From contig NZ_SMKR01000042.1 in the NCBI RefSeq assembly GCF_004348725.1, positions 1 to 45,055 on the forward strand: a stretch of 45,055 bases of DNA, read 5' to 3'. Source of the stretch: Kribbella turkmenica. Its GTDB lineage: Bacteria > Actinomycetota > Actinomycetes > Propionibacteriales > Kribbellaceae. The position numbers and the translations under genes were made by a program. Of this stretch, positions 17,826-27,009 are shown piece by piece (the first letter of the stretch is position 1; every line of letters starts with the position of its first letter). The notes beneath the pieces are model-generated. The model was not told the origin of the DNA. It saw nothing but the letters and a program-made list of their open reading frames with translations, and did not search any database.

Positions 17826-18661
17826 CCGGCCGGTGGCAGCTCTTTGCCCGTCGCAATGTCTGGCACCTGTTGTTGGTCCCGCTTTGCCTGGCCTGGATCT
17901 ACCCGTTCGTCTGGATGGTCGCGGCGGCGTTCAAGACGCCACGGGAAATGCTGATCGGTGGGCTGTCGCTGCTGCCCGACGAGGCAACGTTCGAGAACTT
18001 CCGCCGGGCCTGGACGACGGCGAAGTTCGGTACCTACACGGCGAACACCATCACCTTCTCGGTCGCGGTCGTCATGCTGGTATTGCTGGTGGCGTCGACT
18101 GCCGGCTACGCACTGGCGAGGCCGAGGTTGCCTGGCAAGAAACTGCTGGTCGGGGTGCTGATCGCGACAATGTTCATCCCGCACGGCTACACGATCATCC
18201 CGACCTTCGTGCTGGTCAACGGCCTCGGACTGAGCAACGGCCTACTCGGGGCCGCGTTGGCCCAGGCCGGCCCCGCACTCGTCGTACCGGTGCTGCTCTT
18301 CATGGGGTTCTTCAGCGGTATCCCCAAAGAGTTGGAGGAGGCGGCGCGGATGGATGGCGCGGGCTACTTGCGGACCTACTGGAGCGTGATGCTCCCGCTG
18401 GCCAAACCGGTGATCGGCACGGTCGCCCTGTTGAACTTCATCGGTGCCTGGAACGCGTTCTTCGTTCCCTTGGTGTTCACACTTGGGAACCCGGATCTGC
18501 GCACCCTGGGGGTCGGTATGTACGGCTTCTACGGGCAGGACACGACCGACTGGACCGGGCTGGCCGCGGCGGCCTGCATCGGTGTGCTGCCGATCGTCGT
18601 GGTCTTCCTGTTCCTGCAGCGCACCTTCGTCGAGGGGATCGCCGGTGCCGTCAAGAACTAG
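17822..18661 (+). CDS. Carbohydrate ABC transporter permease (MalG type), importer B
   Basis: Second membrane subunit, 279 aa, starting in the ATGA overlap. EAA loop at about residue 173 (EAARMDGAGYLRTYWSVMLP). Its last 17 bases overlap the following lactonase gene, whose ribosome site lies inside this gene. The chain permease-permease-lactonase is therefore a single translational unit. Confidence 0.92.
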   Translation: MTGRWQLFARRNVWHLLLVPLCLAWIYPFVWMVAAAFKTPREMLIGGLSLLPDEATFENFRRAWTTAKFGTYTANTITFSVAVVMLVLLVASTAGYALARPRLPGKKLLVGVLIATMFIPHGYTIIPTFVLVNGLGLSNGLLGAALAQAGPALVVPVLLFMGFFSGIPKELEEAARMDGAGYLRTYWSVMLPLAKPVIGTVALLNFIGAWNAFFVPLVFTLGNPDLRTLGVGMYGFYGQDTTDWTGLAAAACIGVLPIVVVFLFLQRTFVEGIAGAVKN

Positions 18662-19517
18662 GCTCATCGCAGATCAACTCTCGAGCTTCTCATGTCGCCA
18701 GGGAGAGTCTCCGCGGTACGACGCACGCACCAGTGAGCTGGTCTGGGTGGACACCGTCGCCGGGCGGGTCTTCCGGGGACAGATCCGTGCCGGTGCACTG
18801 ACCGACGTTACCCAGTATGAGATCGGCGCCAGGGTCGGCGTCGCCGTACCAATGGCGGAGCCGTCGGCCGGCTGGGCGCTCGCAGTAAGCGATGGATTTG
18901 CACATCTGGCGCGGGACGGGACGGTGACCCCGCTCGTGACCGGTCTGGTCACCGGCGCCGACCAGATGAACGACGGCGTTTGCCATCCTGATGGAAGCTT
19001 CTGGGCGGGGTCACAAGCCATCCCTCGTCAGCCTCGAGCAGCCTTGTTCCGGCTTGGGCCTGACGGCGTCGTGACCACGGCGCTGGACGGCCTCACCGTG
19101 TCGAATGGCATCGACTTCGCCGCAGATGGCGAGGCCTTGTACCTGGTCGACACGCTGCCACACCGTCGCCTCGAGCGAATCGAGGTGCACGGCGCGACGT
19201 TGGGGGACAGGCAGGTCGTCACCGAGGTCTCCGGCGGCAACCCTGACGGGCTCGTCGTTGATGACGATGGCTGTGTGTGGGTCGCGGTCTGGGATGGCGC
19301 CGAGGTTCGTCGCTACGCGCCCACTGGTGAGCTGCTCGCGGTCGTCGGACTGCCGGTGCCTCGACCGACGGCGGTGTGCTTCCAGGGCGGCACCCTGATC
19401 ATCACCACCGCCTCGATCGGACTCGACGAGCCGCCACCTGGCAGTGGGCACCTTTTTGCAGTCGACACCGGCGTGACAGGACCCCCGTCGCGGCCATGGG
19501 CCGGCATCGCTCGATGA
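18645..19517 (+). CDS. SMP-30/gluconolactonase-like sugar lactone hydrolase
   Basis: A 290-aa six-bladed beta-propeller of the SMP-30/regucalcin family, which opens aldonolactones to aldonic acids using one divalent metal. The GTG at 18645 is chosen because GAGGGG lies seven bases upstream, inside the end of the permease gene; the longer frame is a shadow. Metal-site residues are visible: Glu21 (GESP), Asn109 (QMNDG), Asn154 (VSNGIDF) and Asp201 (GNPDGL). Its product would feed the aldonate dehydratases encoded divergently at 11.3-14.5 kb, which supports a lactone, aldonate, 2-keto-3-deoxy acid sequence. Confidence 0.92.
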   Translation: MPSRTRLIADQLSSFSCRQGESPRYDARTSELVWVDTVAGRVFRGQIRAGALTDVTQYEIGARVGVAVPMAEPSAGWALAVSDGFAHLARDGTVTPLVTGLVTGADQMNDGVCHPDGSFWAGSQAIPRQPRAALFRLGPDGVVTTALDGLTVSNGIDFAADGEALYLVDTLPHRRLERIEVHGATLGDRQVVTEVSGGNPDGLVVDDDGCVWVAVWDGAEVRRYAPTGELLAVVGLPVPRPTAVCFQGGTLIITTASIGLDEPPPGSGHLFAVDTGVTGPPSRPWAGIAR

Positions 19518-19619
19518 CCAGGGGTCTGTCAGATGAGGGTTGGGCCTGGTCGACTCATTGACCTGAAGCGGTCACGCCGACCTGTTGACGAGTATCAAAA
19601 CTGCATCATAGCGTAAGGA

Positions 19620-19634
19620 TCCATATAGTAGATC
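19620..19634. promoter_or_regulatory. Putative IclR operator upstream of the 1,568-aa gene
   Basis: TCCATATAGTAGATC matches 13 of 15 bases of the site before the IclR gene at 8243 (minus strand there). It sits 71 bases before the start at 19705, within a 187-bp intergenic gap. A possible -35 TTGACG (19585-19590) with a weak -10 TAGCGT (19609-19614) would place the site near +1. Inferred. Confidence 0.45.
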
Positions 19635-19704
19635 ACTATCTCACGGAAGCGCCTGGTGGTGCCGCGTAGGTGGTGCGCTCAGTACAACCCTGGAAGAGGA
19701 CGAC

Positions 19705-22700
19705 ATGCAGAACTTCCGCCACGTCCCGAGCCGCCACCGCGTGAGACCACTTCTTGCGTGGCTGCTGTCGTTGTGCCTGCTGGTTGGTCTCGTGCCCGCC
19801 CATCAAGCCGCCGCGGGCACCGCGGCCGTGTTCTCGGCGCCCTTACGCGAGATCTCGAAGCCGAATCTGACGGTGAGCGACGAGCCGGTCGCCACGATCG
19901 AGGGCGCGACTCATCGAATGCGCTTCTACCGGGCCACCTGGTCCGGCGGCCAGACCTACCTGCGAGACATCGCGGTACGTCGTGGCAACGAGTGGCTGCA
20001 GGTTACTCAGCCGGACCGATGGTTCGACGAACAATGGATTGTCTTCACCGGTGCCGGGGGTTCGCCGTTCGACTACTACAGTTCGATGACGCCGAACTGG
20101 GTCGGGTTCGACACTCTGCACAGAATCAATGCGCGCACGGTGGAGATGAGGTCGTCCGCTCCTGGAAGCTACGGACTGCGCGTGCGATGGTCCGTGGAGG
20201 ACGTCAATCCCGAGGCTGCCTGGACGCTGACCGCGCAGCGGGCTGACCACTTCGTGGTCGGTTATCAGTCGACGGACATCACCACGCCCGCCGGCGTTGA
20301 TGAGGTGCTCTGCGGCACCCGTCAGCACGCCCGTGTCATCTATGGCTCCGAGTCTCTCGGCGCCATGGAGTTGATGACGCCCGCATGTCTCACCGAGCGA
20401 AAAATCGGTGGCCAGCCCGTCACGCTTGGCGTCTACACCCCGGCTGAGGCGATGACTTTTGCCCACGAGCGCGAGCTCGGGCCGGACGGCCAACCGTTCG
20501 GTATGAGCCTGCGCAATGAGCAGGCCGGTGTTCAGCCGGTCGTATACGCGCCCCAGGTCGGCCGTCTGTCTGCCTTGGCGGCCGGCGAGGAGCGGCAATT
20601 CAGTTTCGGCGTATACGCCAGAACTGGGTCGGTGTACGACGCGTACGTGGACCTCGCGCGAAACGAGTACGACTACACCGACTACCGGCGCAACGTCTAC
20701 GACACCTCACTGACCGAAACCACGCACAACCTGATTGACCTCGTCATGCAGGAGCCGCCCAAAGACGACTCCGAGACCTTCCAGCCATCAGCGAGCGGTT
20801 GGTGGAACAGAGCCAAGGGATTCGTTGACACCGAGAACGACCGAGCGGTGCGAACCGCCGTCAGCGGCGTCCTCTTGTCGGCATCTCAGCTCACCGGCGA
20901 CCAGGAGCTCTACGACAAACGGGCCCGACCGATGGTGGAGTACCAGCTCTCACGCAACGGGCACGGCTGGACGCCGATCAAAGACAATCCGATCTACGGA
21001 GATCGCACCCGTTGGAAGCTCGGAGCAGTCCCCGGCGATGCATCCACCCTGGTGCCGTTGAGCCAGCAGACCGGCGGTGCGAATGCCGGCATCCAGGAGT
21101 TGGCCATGCGGTCCATCGCGGAACGCCCCAACCGGGACAACCGCACTCCGATCAGCACGCCATTGGCGGCGTACAGGCTCACCGGAAACAAGGCCTACCT
21201 TGCCGAAGCGCGAGCCGAAGCGAATCGGTATATCCAGAACGAAATCGACCCTGCATACACGACGAACGTCCCGGAGAACCACTTCCAGTTCAACTACTCC
21301 AAGGGCTGGATCGAACTGCTCGAACTGTACGAGGAGACGCGCGAGCGGCGCTGGCTGGACGCTGCCTATACCGAGGCGAAACGCTACGTCACCCAGAGCA
21401 TGGTGCGCCCGGTGCCCGGCGGCACGGTCACGGTGCCCGATGGGCCATGGATCGACAACCAGACTGACAACTGGCTCGGGGACGGCGCCACGTGGAGCTA
21501 CCCACGAAAGGACGTCCCGACGGAGGAAGTGCCGGCCTGGATGGTCTCCACGAATGGTATGACCTTCGAGCAGCTGACCACCTACAAAGTCGCTGCAGGT
21601 CGCGAGAATCCAGGCGGTGGGCTGGTCTTGAATCCAATTTGGGCGCCGTTCCTGCTGCGACTGGCCGGTCACACGAACGATCAGATGATGGCCGACGTCG
21701 CGCACAACCTGACTGTGGGGAGATTCACCAACTATCCAGGTTACTACAACCGGGAGTTCTCGGCGATCAATATGAAGCCGGACTTCCCTCTCCAGGGCCC
21801 GCCCGGGGTGAGTTCGATCTACTACCACCACATTCCTGCCCAGCTTGGCCTCGCCATGGATTACCTGTTCACCGAACAGTGGCACCGCTCTGGTGGAAGG
21901 ATCGACTTCCCAGCGGCTTTTGAAACAGACTATGTCTATTTCAAATACCACGTCTACGGCCATCAACCCGGTACGTTCTACGGAGAGGGCGGCGTGCGCC
22001 CGTTCCTTCCCAGGGGCATCGTTCACGTCTCCGACCCGCAGTTGAACTGGGTCACTGGATACGGCAACGACAGCCTGTACCTAAGCCTGACCAACGAGAA
22101 CGACCGGGCTGCGCAGGCCGTCGTCCGATTTGATCCCACCATCTCGGGGATCCGGCCGCACCGGGCGTACCAGGTGGAGACCATCGCGGACAACGGTCAG
22201 CGACAGACCGCCACGATGCGCGGTGCAGCTTTGCCGGTTGCCGTCTCCGCGAAGGGGATCACGGCCGTGATCGTCCGCGGCGTTGAGACGCCCAAGTCGG
22301 CTGCCCCGGTGACGACCGTCGCTGACTCCGGCCCAAGCAGTTACCGGTTCGATGACAACAGCCCGATTGGCACGGCCCGCGCCATGGCACTCGTCCGACC
22401 GGACCGCACGGGCTACGACGCTTACGTGCAGGCGGACACCGAGGCGCCGGCGACGCTGCACTGGTCGACAGATGGCGGAGCAACGTGGCACGACGAGGAG
22501 GATCGGATCTACCCGAACGAATGGACCATTCGTACAGACGACATCGACAAGTCGTTCACGTATCGGATCAGTGCGGCTGACAAGCAGACGGACACCGCCA
22601 CGTTGCAGCTGCCGCCGTCAGTGACCGGGCAATGTCTGGACGAATCGGCCGTTTGTGGCCTGATCCGCCCGAGTTCACCAGATACCACGCCGGGTGACAC

Positions 22701-24411
22701 GGTGCAGGTCCAGAGCGAGGTGCTCAATGCCACGTCTGCCACGATCGGCGCCCCAGAGGTCCAGTTGGAGGTGCCGATGGGATGGTCTGTCACCGAGGTC
22801 GGCAGCCAGCCGACACAGATCCCGGCCGGCCGATCAGCTGTCTGGACCTTTGCTGTCACCCCTCCGAACGATGCTCCAGTCAGCACAGTGAATATCGGTG
22901 GAAGAGTCAGATGGACCACTGAAGGAACATCGCACGAAGCGGTGCTGAGCGCTGGTCGACTTGGTGTTCTCAACCCACTCAAGCTGAGCTCTGTTTCTGC
23001 TGCACCGACCGAACTGTCAGAACCCGGCGACACCACAACCGTGACCGCCACGGTACTCAACACAGGATCTGTCGAACGCACCGGAACGCTGCGCGTCACT
23101 CCGCCGCCAGGTTGGACCATCACGCCGGACAACAGCACGTACAAGGTTGCGGGAAGGACAGAGAAGGCCTACACCTTCACCCTGAGGTCTCCCGAAACAG
23201 CGCAGCGGGATCAGGCTTACCGCATCGCTGCAAGGATCAACGACGAGCCAGAGGCGACCACGTCGGTCAGAATCAAGGGCACCGACATCATCGTGGACAA
23301 CCAGGACTTCCGGCCCAACTACACCGAAACCGGGCAGTGGCTGACCAGCTCGCTGAAGGGTTGGGACGGCGGTCCCACGAGATACAGCGGTGAGGGTCAG
23401 CTCGGTGGAACTGTGACGTGGAGGCCAGATATTCGGACGGCAGGCTGGTACGAGGTTGCCGCCTGGTATCCGTCCAACGCCGACACGACTACAAGCGCCG
23501 ACTACCTGGTGCATCACGCCGATGGAGACACGGCCGCCGTCGTCAACCAGCAGGACAGTCCACAGACATGGCGCTCGCTGGGAACCTTCCGGTTCGATGC
23601 CGGCTCCGACGGCTTCGTCCGTCTCACGGTTGACGACGCCGCGTTCCACCGAGTGAGCGGAGTCCGGTTCAGGCCGATCGATGTCACGCCGACTCTGTCC
23701 AATGTCACCGCGCCTGGAATCGTGGCGCCGGGACAGTCCACTACCGTGTCGGCGCAACTGACCGCATCCGCGGCCGCGCCTGCGGTCGGCTGCGCCACTG
23801 TCGGTGTCCCACCCGGCTGGGAGGTCGAGCCAGCCGAGGTGACGGTCAACTTGGCTGCGGGAACCAGTCGCACGCTGTCGTTCACCGTACGAGCGCCCGA
23901 GGACGCGAAGACTGGTGGACTGTACGAAATCCGATTGTCTGCAGCCGGCGCAACAGCGCAACTGGTGGTACCGATCGGCGCGCCCGACGGGTCCGCAGAG
24001 ATCGTGGTCGACGACGGCCAAGCCGGATACAGCGAGCAGGGTGTGTGGAGCGCGTCAAGCTTGCGCGGATATCTCGGCAGCGGGACGAGGTTCACTTCGG
24101 GACAAACCGAGGCGGTGGCTACCTGGAAGCCCGAGTTGCCGGCCGCAGGGCGATACCAGGTCAGCGTGTGGTACCCGGCCACCACCAGCTCAACGACAGC
24201 AGCTACCTACGTCATTCACACCGTGGGCGGAACCGAGATGCTCACCGTCGACCAGACGGCTGGCGCCGGACAGTGGCGGGTCCTCGGCTCATACGACCTC
24301 GACCCAGCCAATGCGGCCGTCCAGCTCTCATCCCTCAACACTGGTCACCACCGGGCCGATGCCGTCCGGTTCGAACCCCTCGTTCAGGCCACAGATCCAC
24401 CGGGTTGCTAA
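19705..24411 (+). CDS. Very large secreted multidomain protein, probable polysaccharide-active enzyme
   Basis: A 1,568-aa exported protein; signal peptide at about residues 15-37 (cut after HQAAAG), ribosome site GAAGAGGA. Residues about 40-310 are beta-rich. Residues about 340-740 are helix-rich with repeated (alpha/alpha)-barrel-like segments (LAAYRLTGNKAYLAEARAEA; GWIELLELYEETRERRW) and conserved aromatic/acidic runs. The arrangement recalls polysaccharide lyases and glycosidases, but I recognise no named family. The C-terminal third has NEW3-like beta-sandwiches (about 985-1090, 1093-1193, 1328-1425) alternating with two golvesin/Xly-type domains (about 1195-1325 and 1432-1560), which share VDNQ/VDDG starts and WYP motifs. 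These probably bind the polysaccharide or cell wall. It likely shares a transcript with the next gene (91-bp gap). Confidence 0.8.
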   Translation: MQNFRHVPSRHRVRPLLAWLLSLCLLVGLVPAHQAAAGTAAVFSAPLREISKPNLTVSDEPVATIEGATHRMRFYRATWSGGQTYLRDIAVRRGNEWLQVTQPDRWFDEQWIVFTGAGGSPFDYYSSMTPNWVGFDTLHRINARTVEMRSSAPGSYGLRVRWSVEDVNPEAAWTLTAQRADHFVVGYQSTDITTPAGVDEVLCGTRQHARVIYGSESLGAMELMTPACLTERKIGGQPVTLGVYTPAEAMTFAHERELGPDGQPFGMSLRNEQAGVQPVVYAPQVGRLSALAAGEERQFSFGVYARTGSVYDAYVDLARNEYDYTDYRRNVYDTSLTETTHNLIDLVMQEPPKDDSETFQPSASGWWNRAKGFVDTENDRAVRTAVSGVLLSASQLTGDQELYDKRARPMVEYQLSRNGHGWTPIKDNPIYGDRTRWKLGAVPGDASTLVPLSQQTGGANAGIQELAMRSIAERPNRDNRTPISTPLAAYRLTGNKAYLAEARAEANRYIQNEIDPAYTTNVPENHFQFNYSKGWIELLELYEETRERRWLDAAYTEAKRYVTQSMVRPVPGGTVTVPDGPWIDNQTDNWLGDGATWSYPRKDVPTEEVPAWMVSTNGMTFEQLTTYKVAAGRENPGGGLVLNPIWAPFLLRLAGHTNDQMMADVAHNLTVGRFTNYPGYYNREFSAINMKPDFPLQGPPGVSSIYYHHIPAQLGLAMDYLFTEQWHRSGGRIDFPAAFETDYVYFKYHVYGHQPGTFYGEGGVRPFLPRGIVHVSDPQLNWVTGYGNDSLYLSLTNENDRAAQAVVRFDPTISGIRPHRAYQVETIADNGQRQTATMRGAALPVAVSAKGITAVIVRGVETPKSAAPVTTVADSGPSSYRFDDNSPIGTARAMALVRPDRTGYDAYVQADTEAPATLHWSTDGGATWHDEEDRIYPNEWTIRTDDIDKSFTYRISAADKQTDTATLQLPPSVTGQCLDESAVCGLIRPSSPDTTPGDTVQVQSEVLNATSATIGAPEVQLEVPMGWSVTEVGSQPTQIPAGRSAVWTFAVTPPNDAPVSTVNIGGRVRWTTEGTSHEAVLSAGRLGVLNPLKLSSVSAAPTELSEPGDTTTVTATVLNTGSVERTGTLRVTPPPGWTITPDNSTYKVAGRTEKAYTFTLRSPETAQRDQAYRIAARINDEPEATTSVRIKGTDIIVDNQDFRPNYTETGQWLTSSLKGWDGGPTRYSGEGQLGGTVTWRPDIRTAGWYEVAAWYPSNADTTTSADYLVHHADGDTAAVVNQQDSPQTWRSLGTFRFDAGSDGFVRLTVDDAAFHRVSGVRFRPIDVTPTLSNVTAPGIVAPGQSTTVSAQLTASAAAPAVGCATVGVPPGWEVEPAEVTVNLAAGTSRTLSFTVRAPEDAKTGGLYEIRLSAAGATAQLVVPIGAPDGSAEIVVDDGQAGYSEQGVWSASSLRGYLGSGTRFTSGQTEAVATWKPELPAAGRYQVSVWYPATTSSTTAATYVIHTVGGTEMLTVDQTAGAGQWRVLGSYDLDPANAAVQLSSLNTGHHRADAVRFEPLVQATDPPGC

Positions 24412-24502
24412 CGCCGTCGAGCATCCTTCGCGCACCGAGCACGAGTTTGCACGTGTCAAACCGGTTCGAAGCACCGCCCTGCCCACGAACAGGAGGACAT
24501 CG

Positions 24503-26059
24503 TTGAGTACGAATGTTGGCGAGCACGCCCATAGGCGCCGGGTCAGATGGATCGGTGGCATGACTGCCTGCATCATGGCGCTGGCCACAGTCACCTTCAC
24601 AACGTCCAATCAACTCGAACCCGCGTTCGCAGCCGACACGGGTAACTGCAAGGGGGTCTGGACCGGTCCGCCTGAGGAGGTCGTATCGGCGGCGACTCGG
24701 CAATCGCTGGATCTGCAGGCCTGGCCCGATGGAACCATGGGGGTGCTGCCCAACGCGGACGGAACCTATCGGTTCTTCGCCATTGACGCGCTCGGGGGGA
24801 CAGGTGCTTTGCGGCAGCGCCCGACTGTGACAGAGGGCACGCTCGAAAACCCGGTGAGAGGTGGCGTTAACCGGCACACCGTCCTCAACACGGGCAGCGA
24901 GTTCACATATATCGGCGGTAAGGAGGTCTACGAAGATCCGGCGACCGGAACGGTAATTCAATTGCTGCACGAGGAGCGGAACCTCAGTGTCGGCAGTTCG
25001 TTCTGGAGCGAGCTCCACCTTGGCCGCGTGGACGAGTCGACCAATACAGTCACGGATCTCGGCGCCATCATTCGACCACAGGTCACCTACGAGGAGGCCG
25101 ATGCGGCCGGCCGTGGCCACCCCATCGGGGGTTCGCTCGGCACGATAGTCAATGTCGGTGGGGTCGACTACTTTTATTTGCACTACATCGACCTCCTCTG
25201 GGTTTCGGGACAGATCAGGAGAACGTCATCGTCCGTTGCCCGTGCACCGGTCAGTGCGGTCATCTCCGCCGCCCAGGCAGGTCAGGTCACCGCCTGGTCG
25301 AAGTACCTCAACGGGGCATGGACCGCGCCCGGACTCGGAGGTGCTTCGACCGACATCGACGTCGGCAGGCCAACGCAACATCCGAATGTCGCCCGTAGCG
25401 ACATGCTCAACGCCTACCTGTTGGTCACTCCGCAGCAGAACGCAGCCAGCGTCTGGGAGGAGATGTCGATCGCGGCGTCGACAAACGGGATCGACTGGGC
25501 CCCACGCGTTCCACTATTTCGTGATCCTGGCCACCGGAACATGTATCCCACGATCGTCGGGACGACCGGGACGCATCCTGACAAACCGCTTCGATCGTTC
25601 TGGCTCTACTACAACCACGTTGTCGAAGGGGAAGGCTGGGCAACAGCAAAATTCCTCCGAAGGAGGGTCATCTGTACCACCGGAATAGCTGCAGAAAAGG
25701 TCAACTTCAAGCGCTACTTCAATGGGACAGATCATTGGGTCAGCATCGTGCCGCCCTCGGCCGGATACAACCTGGAAGGCAGTGCGTGGTACCTGCAGTC
25801 GACCAGCCAGCCCGGCACCCGGGCCTTGTATAGCTGCCAAGTCGGAGGTTGGGACCAATTTGTCGCCACAGACCCGAGCTGTGAGGGCCTGGACAACGCA
25901 ATTCTCAACACCGAAGGCTGGATCTATACCAGTCCGCCGGCTGCACCCAACATCGCGCTGTATCGGTGCCGGAGGTCGAACAACGATCGGTTTGTCTCGC
26001 AATCTTCCAGCTGTGAGGGTCACACCAACGAGCTCCTCCTAGGTTATGCCCTCACGTAA
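24503..26059 (+). CDS. Secreted beta-propeller-like protein with C-terminal repeat domain
   Basis: A 518-aa exported protein starting at TTG 24503, fixed by a perfect AGGAGG six bases before it; the much longer open frame is a shadow of the previous gene. Signal peptide about residues 14-43 (ends AFAAD). Residues about 50-375 have blade-like repeats (DLQAWPDGTMGVLPNADGTY; SVWEEMSIAASTNGIDWAPR; FWLYYNHV) reminiscent of five-bladed GH43- or sialidase-like propellers. Residues about 385-515 contain three units of a DUF5648-like repeat with paired Cys (LYSCQVGGWDQF, LYRCRRSNNDRF). Catalytic acids could not be assigned, so it may be a glycosidase or a binding protein acting with the 1,568-aa enzyme. 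Confidence 0.8.
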   Translation: MSTNVGEHAHRRRVRWIGGMTACIMALATVTFTTSNQLEPAFAADTGNCKGVWTGPPEEVVSAATRQSLDLQAWPDGTMGVLPNADGTYRFFAIDALGGTGALRQRPTVTEGTLENPVRGGVNRHTVLNTGSEFTYIGGKEVYEDPATGTVIQLLHEERNLSVGSSFWSELHLGRVDESTNTVTDLGAIIRPQVTYEEADAAGRGHPIGGSLGTIVNVGGVDYFYLHYIDLLWVSGQIRRTSSSVARAPVSAVISAAQAGQVTAWSKYLNGAWTAPGLGGASTDIDVGRPTQHPNVARSDMLNAYLLVTPQQNAASVWEEMSIAASTNGIDWAPRVPLFRDPGHRNMYPTIVGTTGTHPDKPLRSFWLYYNHVVEGEGWATAKFLRRRVICTTGIAAEKVNFKRYFNGTDHWVSIVPPSAGYNLEGSAWYLQSTSQPGTRALYSCQVGGWDQFVATDPSCEGLDNAILNTEGWIYTSPPAAPNIALYRCRRSNNDRFVSQSSSCEGHTNELLLGYALT

Positions 26060-26183
26060 GGACGTTGCTCCGGCGACCTGTCCTGGCGGAGATGTGCCAC
26101 TATTTTCGCCGGACGGGTCGCTTGGGAGCGCCACCATTCTGGGTCGTCGTTGACGGCGTCGCCGAACCGTGGGAAGGACTGAG

Positions 26184-26807
26184 GTGGATTTGCTGGAAGC
26201 ACTTGGCCAACAACGGGTACTTGCGATCATCAGGGCTGATGGGCCCGAATTGGCACTGTCCTGTCTCCGTACTCTCGTCGCGGCAGGCGTGACCGCCCTG
26301 GAGATATCGCTCACCACCCCGGGCGGTATCACAGCGATCAAGGCGGCACAGAGCGAGTTCGGGCCGGAGGTTCTGCTTGGCGCCGGCACGGTGATGACCA
26401 CGGAAGAGGCAGACGAAGTCGCGGCCGCAGGGGCAGCCTTCGCTGTCACTCCTGGGATTACCAAGGGCGCCCGCCGAATTGTCGACCACGGTGTGCCGCT
26501 GCTGTGCGGGGCTCTCACGCCGACCGAGGTGATCGCAGCACTCGACCTCGGCGCCGTCGCGGTCAAGATCTTTCCTGCCAGGCTGTTGGGACCCAGCTAC
26601 CTGGCCGAACTCCGAGCGCCGCTGCCAGGGGCGTCTTTCATCGCGGTCGGCGGTGTCGATGCCGAATCGGCGCCGCAGTACCTGCGAGCGGGAGCCCTGG
26701 CTGCCGGTATCGGTTCGACCTTGCTTGCCGACGCCGGCTCCGGCGGCGATCTGGCGGCCCTCACCCAGCGGGCAGAGCGACTGCTGAAGGCGGTGGGCGA
26801 TGCATGA
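26184..26807 (+). CDS. KDPG/KHG-type 2-keto-3-deoxy-6-phosphate aldolase
   Basis: A 207-aa class I aldolase like Eda, cleaving 2-keto-3-deoxy sugar acid phosphates to pyruvate and an aldehyde. The GTG at 26184 has GGAAGGA five bases upstream; an in-frame GTG at 26169 lies before that site and is less likely. The Schiff-base lysine is Lys128 (AVAVKIFPA), the general acid/base Glu40 (ALEISL), and the GAGTV loop (67-70) binds substrate. The Eda arginine four residues after the glutamate is Thr here (SLTTPGG), so the substrate may be non-standard. Its presence after the secreted enzymes supports uronate or aldonate breakdown through 2-keto-3-deoxy acids. Confidence 0.9.
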   Translation: MDLLEALGQQRVLAIIRADGPELALSCLRTLVAAGVTALEISLTTPGGITAIKAAQSEFGPEVLLGAGTVMTTEEADEVAAAGAAFAVTPGITKGARRIVDHGVPLLCGALTPTEVIAALDLGAVAVKIFPARLLGPSYLAELRAPLPGASFIAVGGVDAESAPQYLRAGALAAGIGSTLLADAGSGGDLAALTQRAERLLKAVGDA

Positions 26808-26882
26808 CCGGGACTGCTGCACGAGTAGGTGACCCCTCCGCCACCCGGCCTGTCGTTGATGTCGTCATCTGCACTCCATCTC

Positions 26883-26899
26883 GTTGCAATCATCGCAAC
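26883..26899. promoter_or_regulatory. Putative operator palindrome upstream of the lyase gene
   Basis: GTTGCAATCATCGCAAC has perfect 5-bp arms and keeps further symmetry inside (TTGC-A/G-AT-n-AT-T/C-GCAA). It lies about 110 bases before the start at 27010, close to a TTGACA hexamer (26930-26935). The size and symmetry fit a LacI- or GntR-type operator; inferred. Confidence 0.4.
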
Positions 26900-27009
26900 A
26901 ATTCAGCCAGCCAGACATGGATTGATGCGTTGACAGCAACGAATGCTCCCGCTCGTCGCACGAGCTGTCTAGTGTGCGTTGACGTCGGCTGGCGGGAGGG
27001 AGTTCGAGA

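Noticed and set aside
20950..22026. 358-aa minus-strand open frame
   Set aside because: Shadow of the 1,568-aa gene; no signal, motif or ribosome site.
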